64,000 nt of DNA from NCBI GenBank assembly GCA_018257865.1, contig JAEUBA010000108.1:1-64000 (forward strand), given 5' to 3'. The notes under the pieces were generated by a model. The model did no database searches. It was not told the DNA's origin and saw only the letters and a list, made by a program, of their open reading frames with translations. Of this stretch, positions 13,201 to 24,487 are shown piece after piece. Numbering within the stretch: position 1 is the first letter of the stretch; each line of letters begins with the position of its first letter. Position numbers and translations under genes: made by a program. This DNA comes from Stereocaulon alpinum (Eukaryota > Ascomycota > Lecanoromycetes > Lecanorales > Stereocaulaceae).

Positions 13201-15526
13201 ATCCGAGCGAAGATAAGGCTGTAAATAATACTACTAAGTAGGAGCTTATAGATAATAAAAAGCTATATAGAACTACCTTAACTAAGTACTTTAAGATAAA
13301 TTAGATTACTAAGGAAGCCCTTAATTAAGGCTAGCTACTACCTTTTAGAAAGAAGAATAGTAGGCGGCTTATAATTAAAAAGAACCCGCTAGATTACCTA
13401 TATACTAACTTTCTAGAGTATTTCACCTAGATTAAGTAATCTAAGCGGTGGAAGGTTTATAAAAAAGGCGAAGCCCTTAGGCGTATACACTTTATTAGCC
13501 CTAAGAGTAAGGATTTATATTATCTATAACTACTCCTATATTATTATAAGGGTACTACGTCTTTTAACGACCTACGTATAATTAACGGCTGCGTAATAAA
13601 ATAGAAAGAAGCCTATATAGAGCTTAGGCTAACTAAAAACGATAAGTATACTAATAAAATCCTAGATAAGGGTAAGGACTTTTAGGGGGGTTACGGACTA
13701 TAGAGCCTATTTATTATAGTATTACTTAAGCTCTAACTAATAGACGCTTTAGTATTATAGGATAAATATAAAGAGTATATATTATCTAATTATATATATA
13801 TCTTATAACGGGAATTTCAGACGCTTTAGATACTAGCTAGTAAAGAGACTATATATACTAAGTAGTATATACTCTACCTTATTAATAGTTAGTTAGAATA
13901 TACCTCTACTTTAGAGCGTACGGAGGATCTGGCTTAATATAATCTACTAATTCCTACTATTAACTTTAATAGTATAAGCGATATTCCTAATTAGCTCTTA
14001 TGTGAAGAGATGTCTTATAATATTAGCCCTAAGGATATTAAGTTCTTATAGAGTAAGCTTAATCCTAATTAAAGCTGCGCTATTAACTAGATTATAGACG
14101 CTATTAATATAAATATAGATAATAAGTATAGAGCCCCTAGTACCCTATTCTTTCTTAATAGCGCTAGGGGTACTAGTAAGACCTTCGTTAAGAATATTGT
14201 AATAAAGAAAGTACGCCTTAAACGAAAAGTAGCTTTAGCTATAGTATCCTTAGGTATAGTAGTAATACTCCTCTAAGGTAGCTATACTACTTACTCCTAA
14301 TTTAAGATACTACTAGATTCGGACGCTACTTCTTCGTGCGGGATTAAGAAAGGGACGAACCTTATAAAGCTTATAAAGCGAGCTTAGGTAATCTTTTAGG
14401 ATAAGTCGCCTATATAGAGTAGGTATAATATAGAGGCTGTAAGCTGAAGCCTTTAAGATATCTATAGTAATAAGGGGGCGTAGTTTAGGGGTAAGGTCGT
14501 CTACTTCTATAGTAATTTTCGATAAACCCTACTAGTAGTAGCTAGCGGATTTAGTAGTTAGGTTATTAATACCTATATATAATAGGCTAAGTTCTAGCAG
14601 GATACTATATAATTAGACCTAACTATTAATAAATAACTTAATAATCCTAATCTCACCGATTCTATATATACTAATATAAGGGCTTTTACTATCGATCTTC
14701 TTAAGATCGGGAATAGGTCTAGTATTTAGAAGAGCTCTACTACTAAGGAAGATATAGTACCTTAGGCTTATAGCTACGTTCCTAAAAACGCTATTAATAA
14801 GTTAATTAATAAGGTATACCTAAACCTATATCGCCTAAGTATAGTAGATAGAGAGTATCTATCTTAAAGAGCTATTCTTACTATTATGAATAAGGATATT
14901 ACTAAGATTAATAGTAAGCTTATAACGTAGATACCTAGCGAGCTTATTATATACTAGAGCGTTAATCGGGCTATTTCTAAAGAAGATGAGGACCTCTTTC
15001 TAACTAAATATTTTAATATATTTTATAAGGCCTCGCTACCGCCCTATAAGCTCTGTGTTAAACTAGGTGTTCTAGTTATATTACTTAGAAACCTAGATCT
15101 GCTACGGCTTTATAATAGGACTCAGCTCCGGGTTATATAGTATAGTAAGTATATCTTTAAAGGCGAGATTATAGGCGGCACGTATAATAGCGAGAAGGTA
15201 ATACTCTTTAAGACGCTATTATAGTCTAAGGAAAATAATAAGAGGATCCCTACGCCCTTTATATATAAGTAATATCCAGTCCGCTCGGTATTTATAATAA
15301 TAATAAATAAGTCCTAAGGGTAATCTATAAAGTTCGTAGGTATTAACCTATAGTTACGGCCGGCTTTTAGTTATAGTCAGCTCTATATATCGCTTTTACG
15401 GGTTATAAAGCAGGCGAATCTTTATATTATTAGGCCGGATAGTTATAAATATACGAATAACCGATTAATAAAGAATATAGTATATACTCAGGTGCTATTA
15501 CCTAATTAATAGCCTTAGTAAAAATA

Positions 15527-15559
15527 GTAAAAATCTGGATTTTTACAGGTATTCTCTAG
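15527..15559 (+). other. Helitron 3' terminus: hairpin plus CTAG
   Basis: A 20-nt palindromic stretch (GTAAAAATC-TG-GATTTTTAC, 15527-15546) is followed after 9 nt by CTAG (15556-15559) and then T. This is the canonical Helitron 3' end: a short hairpin about 10 nt before CTRR, with a T on the host side. LINE-like sequence resumes directly at 15560, which agrees with the junction. Confidence 0.75.
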
Positions 15560-15907
15560 TATATTCTATAATCCTTTCTACTATATTTTAGAAAAAGCTT
15601 TATACGGTCTAATTTATATTTACTTATAGTATCTCTTAGACCTTCTTTATAAACTTTAGTAGCGCCTACTCTATAGTCTTTATATACTATATTCTTTCTT
15701 TAATTCTTTCCCTACCTTAAGGGCTATATAGACCTTTAATAGGCCTCTATTACTATCGCTATTACTCTATTATTATATTAAGATATATCCCTTACTTACC
15801 TCTACTACTAACGCTCCCCTTCTCTCTTCCTTCCCTATCCTATATTATTTTACTAGGTTCGTAGCCTAATAGGCCTACTCGCTCGTCGTACTTATCGTCG
15901 TCGCTAT
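15560..15907 (-). mobile_element. Second copy of the LINE 5' region (truncated)
   Basis: This stretch aligns along its length with 3205-3576, including the shared runs ATATACTATATTCTTTCTTT and TTCTTTCCCTACCTTAAGGG, and both copies stop at the same CGTCGCTAT point. It contains only the promoter-proximal part of the minus-strand LINE. It is cut at 15560 by the Helitron 3' end. The rest of this copy was not found on the other side of the Helitron. Confidence 0.75.
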
Positions 15908-18900
15908 AACGAAATTCAGCTTACGTAATTAGTTAAATACTTAGGATAAGTATAGTATATACTTAATATATATAAATAGACTTACTACCTAAATACCCTT
16001 TTCTACTTCTTAAATATAAGTCGGAGTATAAGCTAGGTTTCGTATAGATTTAGTATATACTTAGTATACGTTAAAGCCTTAATCTCCTACTAATATTATA
16101 GGATAATTTATAGTTTATTTCTAGTCTAAGGAAATCGAATATAATATTAGCTATCTAATATACTTAGTATATATTTAATATATACTTCGTATATATTATT
16201 AGGTAAATAACTCCTAACCCTCTATAAGATTATTAATTTCCCCTCCTTCTATATATATATAGACCCTTATATATAGTTACTTACCTTAGAATTTAAGGAA
16301 AGTATTATAATCCTCCTTATTATAAAGATCTTTCTCTTCCTTCTCTCCCTATTTTATAGGTAGCCCTTCTATTAGTAATATCTACTATATAAACTTAGTA
16401 TATCCTAGATTCTCTAAAACCTTATAAGAAGTAAGACTTAGCCTATTCCTATACTCCTTAATAACTTATAAAATATACTCGTCTAGAGGTAGGTCTAGTA
16501 TATACTAAGTATATATAGGATCTATACTTAGGGGTAGCTAATTCTCTCTAATCTATATTTCCTATTCTTCGATTTCTTTATTAATTATAATCTCTTCTCT
16601 TTACTACTAAAGCTTTAGGAAAAGTTACTTCTTCCTTTATATATACTTAGTATAAGCCTTAGTCTTAGCTTCCTTAGCTAATAGTATATTTTTATACTAG
16701 TAGGTAGGTATAGAGCTTAGCGGTAGTATCTACTAAAAAGGTATTAGGCGTATACTAGGTATAATAATACTAGATAAAGCTGATTTATACTCCCTAGAAA
16801 GTCTAGCTATTAATAAGATTATTAAACCTATACTAGACTTATACTAAGCTTATTTAATCTAGCTATTATATAGATTCGCTAGGTTATATAGAAGAGTTAG
16901 GTCGTTAGCTCGCTAAGAGGCTACCCTCTTACTCTAAATATCTAGTAGAGTATATACTTAGTATATACTAAGTATATAGAAGAGCTCTATATACCTAATT
17001 TCTAAAACTACTTTAATAGGCGCTTCGTATTACTATTATTACGCTAGGTTATATTAATTCCTTAGATTTCTATTATCTCCTTCTACTAAAATATCTCTTA
17101 TATATATACTTTCAACCTAGTGCTATCAGCTTATATATAGTATATAGTACGTATATACCTTACTTTAGTATAGTACTTAGTAATAATATTAATTAACCTA
17201 TAAAATTATTATTAGTAAAATAACTACTCTCCCTAAGCGAAGTATATTTCTAAGTAAATATCTACTATTTATAAGGTATCTTTAACTATTCTATTATAAG
17301 CCCTACTAAGATCTATAGCTTTCTCTTATTATTAATCTACCCCTTAAGCTTAGAATAAAGTATATATATACTATCTATACGCTTAGTAAGCTACTTAAGC
17401 GTTTATTCCTCCTAGATCTAATTTAGGCTATATTAGAAAGGGTGCCTAGGCTATCTTTTACTAAAATTACGTTTAATATATACTATATAGAAGACTAGTA
17501 TATATTAAAAATACTCTTTCTAATTTCTTCCTAAGTTTATAGAATATAGAAAGTCCCTAAAGCCTAAGGAATTTAGTATATACTTAGTATATATTATAAA
17601 TATACTAGATCTTACCTAAAGCCTACTTTTTATATATATCTACTATAATAGTATAAAGCCCCTCCCTATAAATATATATAAAGTAAATTCGTTAATAGGC
17701 GATATCTTAAAGAGTTTAAAATATTAATATAAATATCTTTTTATATACTTTTTAAGTCTCTAGGTTAATAAACGTATAGTAGTATATATTAATCCCTAAG
17801 TAAGGTTAGTATATACTAAGTATAAGTTAAGCCTTAGCTATATATACGCTTAGTATTAGTATTCTAAGCTTTAAGAGAGAAAATATTTATTATCCCTTAG
17901 ACTATTTTAAATACTAGATCTATCTTAATATATTTAACCTTTAGAAAGGCCTTAGCCTAAGTATAGGTATAGTATATAATAAGGTAATACTTATTATTAA
18001 AGAATATAATTAATCGAATCTATTAGTCTTTATTATCTCTTATATTAGTATATATTAGGATAAATTAAAATTACCTACTAGGCTTATACCCGCTAGATAG
18101 CTAAGCTATTTCTGTTTTTAAATTAAAGCTATAAACTAGTCTTTAATATTTAGACTTTAATAGACTATCTATAGTATAGTTATAGTATCCCTAGATTACT
18201 AGTTAAGGCTTAAGAATAGTAGAGATATAATAAATTAACCTTAATAGATTTAGGACCTAATACCTATATATACTTAGGATATACTTTACTTACGCGTAGT
18301 AAGATTAATAATATTATACTAATAAATAATATTAACTACTTCTTTAGCGATATCCTTAGATATCTTAGTAGGATATAGTAGATAATAAGTATATAACCTA
18401 CGTATAGTTAGTAGTAGGAATAGAAATCGATCCTAATATTCTAGAATATATAGATTAAACTAGATATTATATAGCTATAATTAAACTTTTCTAAGGCCTT
18501 AGGGATAATTATACCCTATATAAACTTAGTATATACTTAAAGTATACTTATAGTATATTAGGTTTAACTTACCGTAAACCTTACGCCTAGCTTATATAGT
18601 ACCTATAAAGGTATATTCTTATAATACTAACTAAACACCCTTAGAGATAAGTATTCGAAGATAATAAATATTAATCTAAGTACTTATAGTAGCTATAGCT
18701 TTTATAGTATACTAGGGCTTTAAGTTACTTAAAAGCTAGTACCTAAGGAAATACGTCTATTTAGGTTTAGTATATATTTAGTATATTATAGGTATATACT
18801 AACTCTATTATATTTAAATACTATAGGTCTCTAACCTTTATATATATATATCCCCGTCTCTAGATATATATAGGATATACTATACTTATTCTAAATCTAA

Positions 18901-19800
18901 AGAAAAGTATAGTACTAGTCCTTAGTATTCGTCTAAAGCCTCTTATTAATTAGAATACTATAAGATTTATAGCTAGATTTCTATTAAAGCTTATTAATAT
19001 CCTCTAGTATAACCTAATTATATATTAGGTATAGGCGGAGTATATCCTTATATATATATTAGTAGTGCTTAATTCTACTATATTTAAAAGATTAATAGAA
19101 ACTATTTATATACTTATCTTTCTAATTCTTTACTAAGATTTTATTTTTTATAGGACTAATTATATTAACTTAAGATATCCTAAATTAGATCTACCTTAGT
19201 ATAAGCTTAGTTTATACTTAGTATATATTATATATACCTTAGAGATATACTACGAAAAGATTAGGTAAAGGCTAAGTAGATTAGTTCTATTAAATATAGA
19301 TTTAAGGTAGATAAAATAAAAAATTCTATCTACTTATATTATTAGATATTCCGGAATATTAAAATAATCCTATATCTTAGAAATAATAACTTTACTCTAA
19401 CTATTTAAGCTAACTATAAGATCCTATTCTATAACTATACTCTATATATATTTAGTATATACTTAGTAATAGATTATAGATATTACTATACCTTTAATAA
19501 CCCTATTATCTAAAGTATTAGGTAATTAGCTTCTTCCTCCTCCTCCTCCCCCTAATATTATTTAGTATTAGTATCCTTTTCTTAACTATCTTCCTTATTA
19601 TCGCTATCTATACTATAGGGTTAAGGTAGCTTTAGGTACTAAGATATTTAGCTTATATTTAATATAAGTTAAGGATATATATACTAGGATTCTATTTAGC
19701 TAGTAGGAGATAATATCCTTTATTAAGATAGGAGGGTTAATTAATAGTATTATTAATATTATATATACCCTATATATATATAAAGTATATACGTATCTTA
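15908..19800. repeat. RIP-mutated unidentified repeat block with recurrent near-palindromic motif
   Basis: About 3.9 kb with almost no CpA/TpG, so it was once repeated and has been RIPped. I found no convincing reverse transcriptase, transposase, integrase or LTR pair. Its distinctive feature is a recurring motif, AGTATATACTTAGTATATA or its reverse complement. Clear examples start near 16050, 16498, 16949 (three units in a row), 17575, 17808, 18525, 18768, 19209 and 19452, with weaker ones between. Some minus-strand stretches (for example about 16560-16700) read as plausible RIP-altered protein, but no family is recognisable. Confidence 0.5.
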
Positions 19801-20693
19801 TACGTAGGTAAAAGTGCTAAAGCGGGGTAGGATAAAAATTTTAAATTTCTACCCGCACTGAGCTTTTACGGAAGCTAATTTTCTACCCACATAGAACTTT
19901 TCTCTACCCTCACTAAGCTGGGACCCGCATTAAGATGTTACCCTCCAGAATTACTCTCTAGAATTCAATTGTGACAGTGGTTTCTGTCAGGGAGCGAGAG
20001 TATGAGCAGGGTCTTGGCGCCAAGCGTGCTGACTCAACACGGCCAGTCTTCTGCATGCAAGCTCTTGAAGCTTCATGCAACAACACCATTCATCTCCACA
20101 ACCAGAATTTTCGATCGAAACGATATTTCAACACCGTTCAGGCTCTCACAGATCCCTGACCATCTCTGAACTCCAAAGTTCTTATGAAATGGACAATATG
20201 AGCTGCCATATCGTTCAGGTCGGTTCAGAATGCTAGCGAACCCGCCTCATTCGCAGCCGCTTTGTCCCCGGTGCGGCGAAAGCTCAGATTCCTTTCAGTC
20301 ACTTGCTGAAACACCAGGAGATCATTTCCGCACAACATGAGCTCTACGTGCAGTGTCACCAACGGTTGTTAACACACGAAAAGAAGGGCTCTTTGTTGCC
20401 CATCCGAAGTCTCCATATTTAGCAAACACAAGTACCCAGCAACTACAGCTGTGTTACTCGCATAAGGTTCATTAGACGACCAGAGTCCTCCGAAAAGTTG
20501 TGTTCGGCAAGCATAAAGTCACTTGACCTCTTTGTTCAATACTTTGTCACACCAACTGACATTGTTCATAAATAGATACGCTTTGTCTCATGAGTGACAC
20601 ATGTTTGCATCACAATTTTCTCTCTTACCTTTCTTCACTTCCTGCGTCCTCCTCTGACTTCCAACATCACGCAATCTGCGTACATACATTCCA
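19801..20693. other. RIP boundary and upstream region of the kinase-like gene; no gene seen
   Basis: CpA/TpG reappears between about 19840 and 19970, marking the edge of RIP block A. The only open frame here (19971-20159, 62 codons, non-ATG start) has no recognisable features. The 3' half is presumably the promoter and 5' UTR of the gene starting at 20694; CT-rich, intron-free sequence precedes that ATG. Confidence 0.5.
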
Positions 20694-22118
20694 ATGTCTG
20701 GCACCATGGACCTGTACACCGGGGAAAACCAACAATCATCGCCAACGATCTCACCGATGGCGGACCTACCTCCTATAGTCGTGGTTGCTGAGGAAGAATC
20801 TAAGTCGTGGGCCATGTCCAGACATACCTCAATAAGATCCCGCAGTTCGTCTTCTTCATCTTCCCCAGGAGGCTCCTGCACCTCAACAGTAGAGTATGAT
20901 CAGGAGCCCTGGAGTCAATTCAGTCAACGCGTTGAGAAGCTATGCGACACTTTATGGCCTCCTCCCAAGACCATCCGACATGTCATCTCCACGTGCCGAG
21001 CTGCTAAGCATCTGCGCTCAATCAAATGCCTGGAACATTTCGTACCTACCCCCCAGATACCACTACTTGAGCGCCTCGACGGTGGTAGCTACAACCGTAT
21101 AGTAGGTATAACGCTAACATCCTCATGCGGGGGTGATAAGCTCATTCTGCGAATCCCTCGTGAGAATAGGACGCGGCAAGACCGCGAGGTGGCCGTCCTG
21201 AATTATGTGCGCAGCAACACCCCCATCCCGGTACCGACAGTCATTACCAAAGACTTTAGCTGCAAGAACTCGCTAGAGAAGCCATACGTGCTTCAACGTC
21301 GGGTTCCTGGATGCGACCTCAGATTGATTTGGAACGATATCAATCACTCACAGCGATGTGACGTCGCTCGAGAAGTCGGGAAGGTGGTATACTCACTATT
21401 GTCACTAGAGTCTCCATGTTTTGGTATTGTGGAAGCAACTATCGATGGCACGGAGACCACAAAATTCCCGCATATCGTTCCTTTCGAACTCAAGAGCTGC
21501 GACGGTGAGATCATCGATGAATTAGGATCGCAGACTTACAAGGCCTATGGAAGCCCCCTCAGCTTCTTCGAAACGCAGTTTAAGCGTTGGCGGGCAGTGG
21601 CTTGCGATGACACCTTAGAGACCGAAGTTCTTGATGCGATGGTCGAGGTCGTCCGTGAAATGGATGCTTCCGGCTCCTTCATAAATCTCAACTGCCTCTG
21701 TCATGTCGATCTACATCCTCGGAACATCATGGTAGAAATCGAGACCGACGTCTCACTTAAGGTCACAGCGGTATTGGACTGGGACGAAGCAGTGTTCGCA
21801 CCAAAGCAGCTTAATTGCGAGCCTCCTTGGTGGCTCTGGGATGACGCGGACTGCCACCTTGACGAAAATGGACTCTCTCCGTGGCCATATGAAATGGAAG
21901 GAGCCAACGATTTACCTGCGACTCCTGAAAAGCAGGAGCTCAAACGTATTTTCGAGGAGTATGCCGGACCCGAATACACTCGTCTTGCGTACGACAAGCC
22001 TTCTCGATTGATCCGATGCCTATTTCGTCTAGCTGTTATTGGGTTGCAAGGGAACCAAGAATTTGGTGCAGCTCAGAGAGTCATAAGGGAATGGAAGGAG
22101 CTACATGAGTCATTGTAG
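20694..22118 (+). CDS. Aminoglycoside phosphotransferase / choline-kinase-like protein
   Basis: An intronless 474-residue protein of the APH (phosphotransferase enzyme family) fold. The first ~80 residues are Ser-rich and probably disordered. The kinase N-lobe follows around residues 128-165 (GGSYNRIVG, then LILRIPRE, the ATP-binding Lys position being replaced by Arg). The C-lobe carries the Brenner motif HVDLHPRN at 337-344 (catalytic Asp 339, metal-binding Asn 344) and the metal-binding VLDWD at 360-364. These families transfer phosphate from ATP to small hydroxylated substrates. Fungal paralogues are numerous and mostly uncharacterised, so the substrate is unknown. The start at 20694 is the first ATG of the open frame, with another at 20706. 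Codon use and CpA content are normal and the frame is intact. It is the only clearly full-length enzyme between RIP block A and the hAT remnant. Confidence 0.88.
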   Translation: MSGTMDLYTGENQQSSPTISPMADLPPIVVVAEEESKSWAMSRHTSIRSRSSSSSSSPGGSCTSTVEYDQEPWSQFSQRVEKLCDTLWPPPKTIRHVISTCRAAKHLRSIKCLEHFVPTPQIPLLERLDGGSYNRIVGITLTSSCGGDKLILRIPRENRTRQDREVAVLNYVRSNTPIPVPTVITKDFSCKNSLEKPYVLQRRVPGCDLRLIWNDINHSQRCDVAREVGKVVYSLLSLESPCFGIVEATIDGTETTKFPHIVPFELKSCDGEIIDELGSQTYKAYGSPLSFFETQFKRWRAVACDDTLETEVLDAMVEVVREMDASGSFINLNCLCHVDLHPRNIMVEIETDVSLKVTAVLDWDEAVFAPKQLNCEPPWWLWDDADCHLDENGLSPWPYEMEGANDLPATPEKQELKRIFEEYAGPEYTRLAYDKPSRLIRCLFRLAVIGLQGNQEFGAAQRVIREWKELHESL

Positions 22119-22799
22119 TACTGCATCGGAACATGGTTGTGTGGGGGATCATTCGCAGGGAGTAGAACCCAAGACGCAAACGCGGTTACAGCGTTCCAGT
22201 TCAATCTAGTTTAACTTGCAGTGTGATCCAAAAGCTAAACCATGGCGTGCGCTTATCGAAAGGAGTCTGTTTAACACAATCATTTAGCAAATGTGGGAAC
22301 TACTAGGAATCTCATTGACAATTACGCGTTGGCTTAATGTGTCCTAGTATCTGCTGATCACAATCCTGGGTCTTTCTGATTCACGCCCGCTGGACTCTCT
22401 TTGTGTTGTTGCCACCCCTAATAACCACAGCTTGTCCAATGATTCACATATTGCTTTCACAACAAGGAAATTAAACTTACATTCTTTTGCTTGCCCTGTG
22501 ACAGGTTTGTCTAACACGACCTTTGCCACATTGCTCAGTGAAGCACAGAAGCCCTCAATCAGAAAACATAGAATTTCAATGTCATTGTTCGACTACCTAC
22601 CATTGTTGCATGTTCAACATGACACTCATTTCAGCGTCCATTGTGTCACACTGGAATGGTATAAAGCCGTCTCTCCGACGTTTATCGTCCTTTCCATTCT
22701 CATCTAACGCCCGCATCAATTCCCGTCAGCTTCAACACAAAGAAACATCGCCAATCCCAGACCCTCCGAAGAGAATCTCGCACTCCACCATCAACAACC
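22119..22799. other. Intergenic region between the kinase-like gene and the small Cys-rich gene
   Basis: No coding region is supported. Several short open frames overlap on both strands without protein character. The distal part is the likely promoter of the 22800 gene, with a TATA box at 22660-22666 and CT/CA-rich leader sequence. Confidence 0.5.
22660..22666 (+). promoter_or_regulatory. TATA box upstream of the 68-aa gene
   Basis: TATAAAG about 134 nt upstream of the ATG at 22800, followed by a pyrimidine- and CAAC-rich leader. The spacing fits a fungal core promoter with an 80-100 nt 5' UTR. Confidence 0.45.
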
Positions 22800-23006
22800 A
22801 TGGGGAATCCCATGGGAAATCCCAAAGCGTCAAAGAAGACTCACCACTGCCCAAGACATTTCAAGGGTAATTGCAATAACAGGGGCGGCATCTGCTCCAC
22901 GCATGAAGTATACTGCAACGGTACCTTGCGTAACGGAAAGCGATGCAACAAGAAGCGTCTAAGAGCGCAAGCATGTGTTTCTTGTGGACGTGCCGGGGAA
23001 ACTTGA
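22800..23006 (+). CDS. Small cysteine-rich protein, 68 aa, unknown function
   Basis: An intronless small protein with seven cysteines (17, 25, 32, 39, 49, 59, 62) and several histidines (15, 16, 20, 35). It begins CxxH-like (HHCPRH) and ends with CxxC (CVSC). The spacing suggests a zinc-binding or disulfide-bonded fold. There is no signal peptide; the N-terminus is short, polar and repeats MGNP, so a nuclear or cytosolic zinc-binding role is more likely than a secreted effector. The middle and C-terminus are basic (KRCNKKRLR). The ATG context (CAACCATGG) is strong and a TATA box lies upstream, which supports a real gene despite its size. I do not recognise a named family. Confidence 0.55.
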   Translation: MGNPMGNPKASKKTHHCPRHFKGNCNNRGGICSTHEVYCNGTLRNGKRCNKKRLRAQACVSCGRAGET

Positions 23007-23574
23007 GGCTCTTATCAATGGTCAGAATCAAGAGGGGATAGCAGTGGGGAAATGTGTTTGACGGGTCTTCGAGTTTGGGTGCTTCCCGTGTTGCTTGCGA
23101 TGAGTCTTTAACCTTCAACATCCAATCATGCAGATTCTATTGTGGTGTCGGTGTAGCAGAGACATGCCAGAAGTGGGTTACGAGCAAGGAATTTGCGTGC
23201 TTTGAACCTATGGTCTATAATAATCATTCGCAGTAATATAAATCTCATGCGAACCCTGATAGATACTGTCACGATGTGAAGTCAGTTCAGCTCTCGGCCC
23301 AGGTCTAGTCTAGATCTAGCCCAGTCAGCCATGCCTCTTCAGAACCTAACGCATCGCTTAGACCTCAATCAACAGTAGCATATATGCGCTAGCTAGGACT
23401 AACTTGAATCCGGAATGGCAGCCCAACATAAAGTCTAGATTGGGGCAGTTTTAGGAGACTAAACATCGTTCCTCCACAGGCCCTTTTACTCAAGTACCTC
23501 TAATTCTCGTCCAAGAAACCGACAAAAGGGATTAACAATGGAAGAATAATAAGCAACGAGACCACAGAGTTCGT
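23007..23574. other. Non-coding stretch before the hAT remnant
   Basis: No supported gene. The distal part (about 23440-23574) may be degraded upstream hAT sequence, but I could not read a continuous transposase frame there. CpA/TpG content is normal, so it is not RIPped. Confidence 0.4.
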
Positions 23575-23931
23575 GATGAGCTTGATTAGTACTGTGTGGA
23601 TCCTATGATACTTGCGGAGGAGTTGGACGGACGAAGAGTACTCGACTGGTGGCTAGAACCGAAGCAACGCATACATTTCTCTCTACTATCGAGGATGGCT
23701 GTTGACATCTATTCCATATCTGCTGTGTCTTCGGAAGCGGAACGTGTATTTCCAGGTGCTGAGCATACGGTTTCTGACCACAGGAACAGCCTCAAGAGTA
23801 GGACTCTCAAACTATTTGAGTGCCTGAAGTCATGGTTTCGACTGGGCCTCGTTACGGAAGAACATGTGCTAGCTATCGTTCGTACCCTAGACGAGAACGA
23901 GAATTTGGAGGCTGAGGAGGCTATGGACTAA
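23575..23931 (+). pseudogene. hAT-family transposase, C-terminal dimerisation domain remnant
   Basis: About 118 codons read as the C-terminus of a hAT transposase. WW.EP.Q...FS.LSRMA is followed by SSEAERVFPGAE, then LKSRTLKLFECLKSW; this is the hAT dimerisation domain (Dimer_Tnp_hAT) that closes the protein. The catalytic core upstream is missing or too decayed to read, and an in-frame TAG sits at 23587-23589, directly before the open part. The stop at 23929-23931 is probably the natural end. Unlike the three large blocks the sequence keeps CpA and TpG, so it was probably single-copy or inserted after RIP lost activity. I could not define terminal inverted repeats or the 8-bp target duplication. 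Confidence 0.8.
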
Positions 23932-24262
23932 TTGTCCAGACCGTCCACGGTCACGGACTGTCCGAATAGCTTCAATAAGGATGGTCCAGACCATTGGGCG
24001 TCTTCGATTTGCTCTACTCAGTAGACATACAAGCACGTTGTCATCTATCTTGAATTTACAACTATGACGTATAGATATTCCACGCTGACGGCGGACCGCA
24101 GGAGATCCTAGAGTACTTTTGTCTCTTAGCCAGCGATAGGCTATGTGATCTAGTACTTTTTGTTTGCGGGACATTTTGGCTTTAGACATTGCACCGCGGC
24201 TGTCTAAGGCATCGAAAAAGCGTACCCAACGCATAGTATTAGATTCTTGCCTAGCAGGGGCT

Positions 24263-24263
<1 letters not shown>

Positions 24264-24301
<38 letters not shown>
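24264..24301 (+). repeat. Poly-G homopolymer, 38 nt
   Basis: An uninterrupted run of 38 G residues preceded by CTC. Long dG:dC runs are rare in fungal genomes and form G-quadruplexes. The exact length is likely to be unreliable in any sequencing technology. Confidence 0.95.
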
Positions 24302-24302
<1 letters not shown>

Positions 24303-24487
24303 AGTGATAGGGTTATAGGATCTATGTTGTAGAGCTGCATTGCAAGAATATAGGGTTTCGGGAGAAAAAGCTTTGCTCAGCTAAATTTCGGGTGTGTCAT
24401 CACTTTTGCCTCCCTCTGGTGCCTGCCCTTTTATATCTTTCGGCAAACAGTAACACAACAAGGCAGTAAAGACCCTATATACAGAAA

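Larger units (their letters stand above)
3850..15559 (+). mobile_element. Helitron (Rep/helicase) split by a nested Gypsy element, RIP-mutated
   Basis: Plus-strand relics of a RepHel protein lie on both sides of the Gypsy insertion. About 3960-4220 holds a basic N-terminal stretch. About 11500-11690 resembles the Helitron-like N domain (NRP..EVA.III, then GGL...YP..L.LF). About 12500-12565 reads KRGLLYAY, a RIP-altered HUH motif (HAH in intact proteins). Walker A of the PIF1-like helicase is at 14141-14186 (FFLN..RGTSKTF). Later helicase blocks sit at about 14220-14295 and 15060-15120 (LLRNLD...LYNRTQL). The 3' end is supported by a terminal hairpin and CTAG|T. The 5' end is not resolved: 3850 is only one A|TC candidate, and anything from 3577 to about 3960 is possible. 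All frames are broken by RIP stops, so the element is not autonomous now. Confidence 0.78.

Noticed and set aside
19971..20159. 62-codon plus-strand ORF at the RIP boundary
   Set aside because: Non-ATG start, no family features and no promoter elements.
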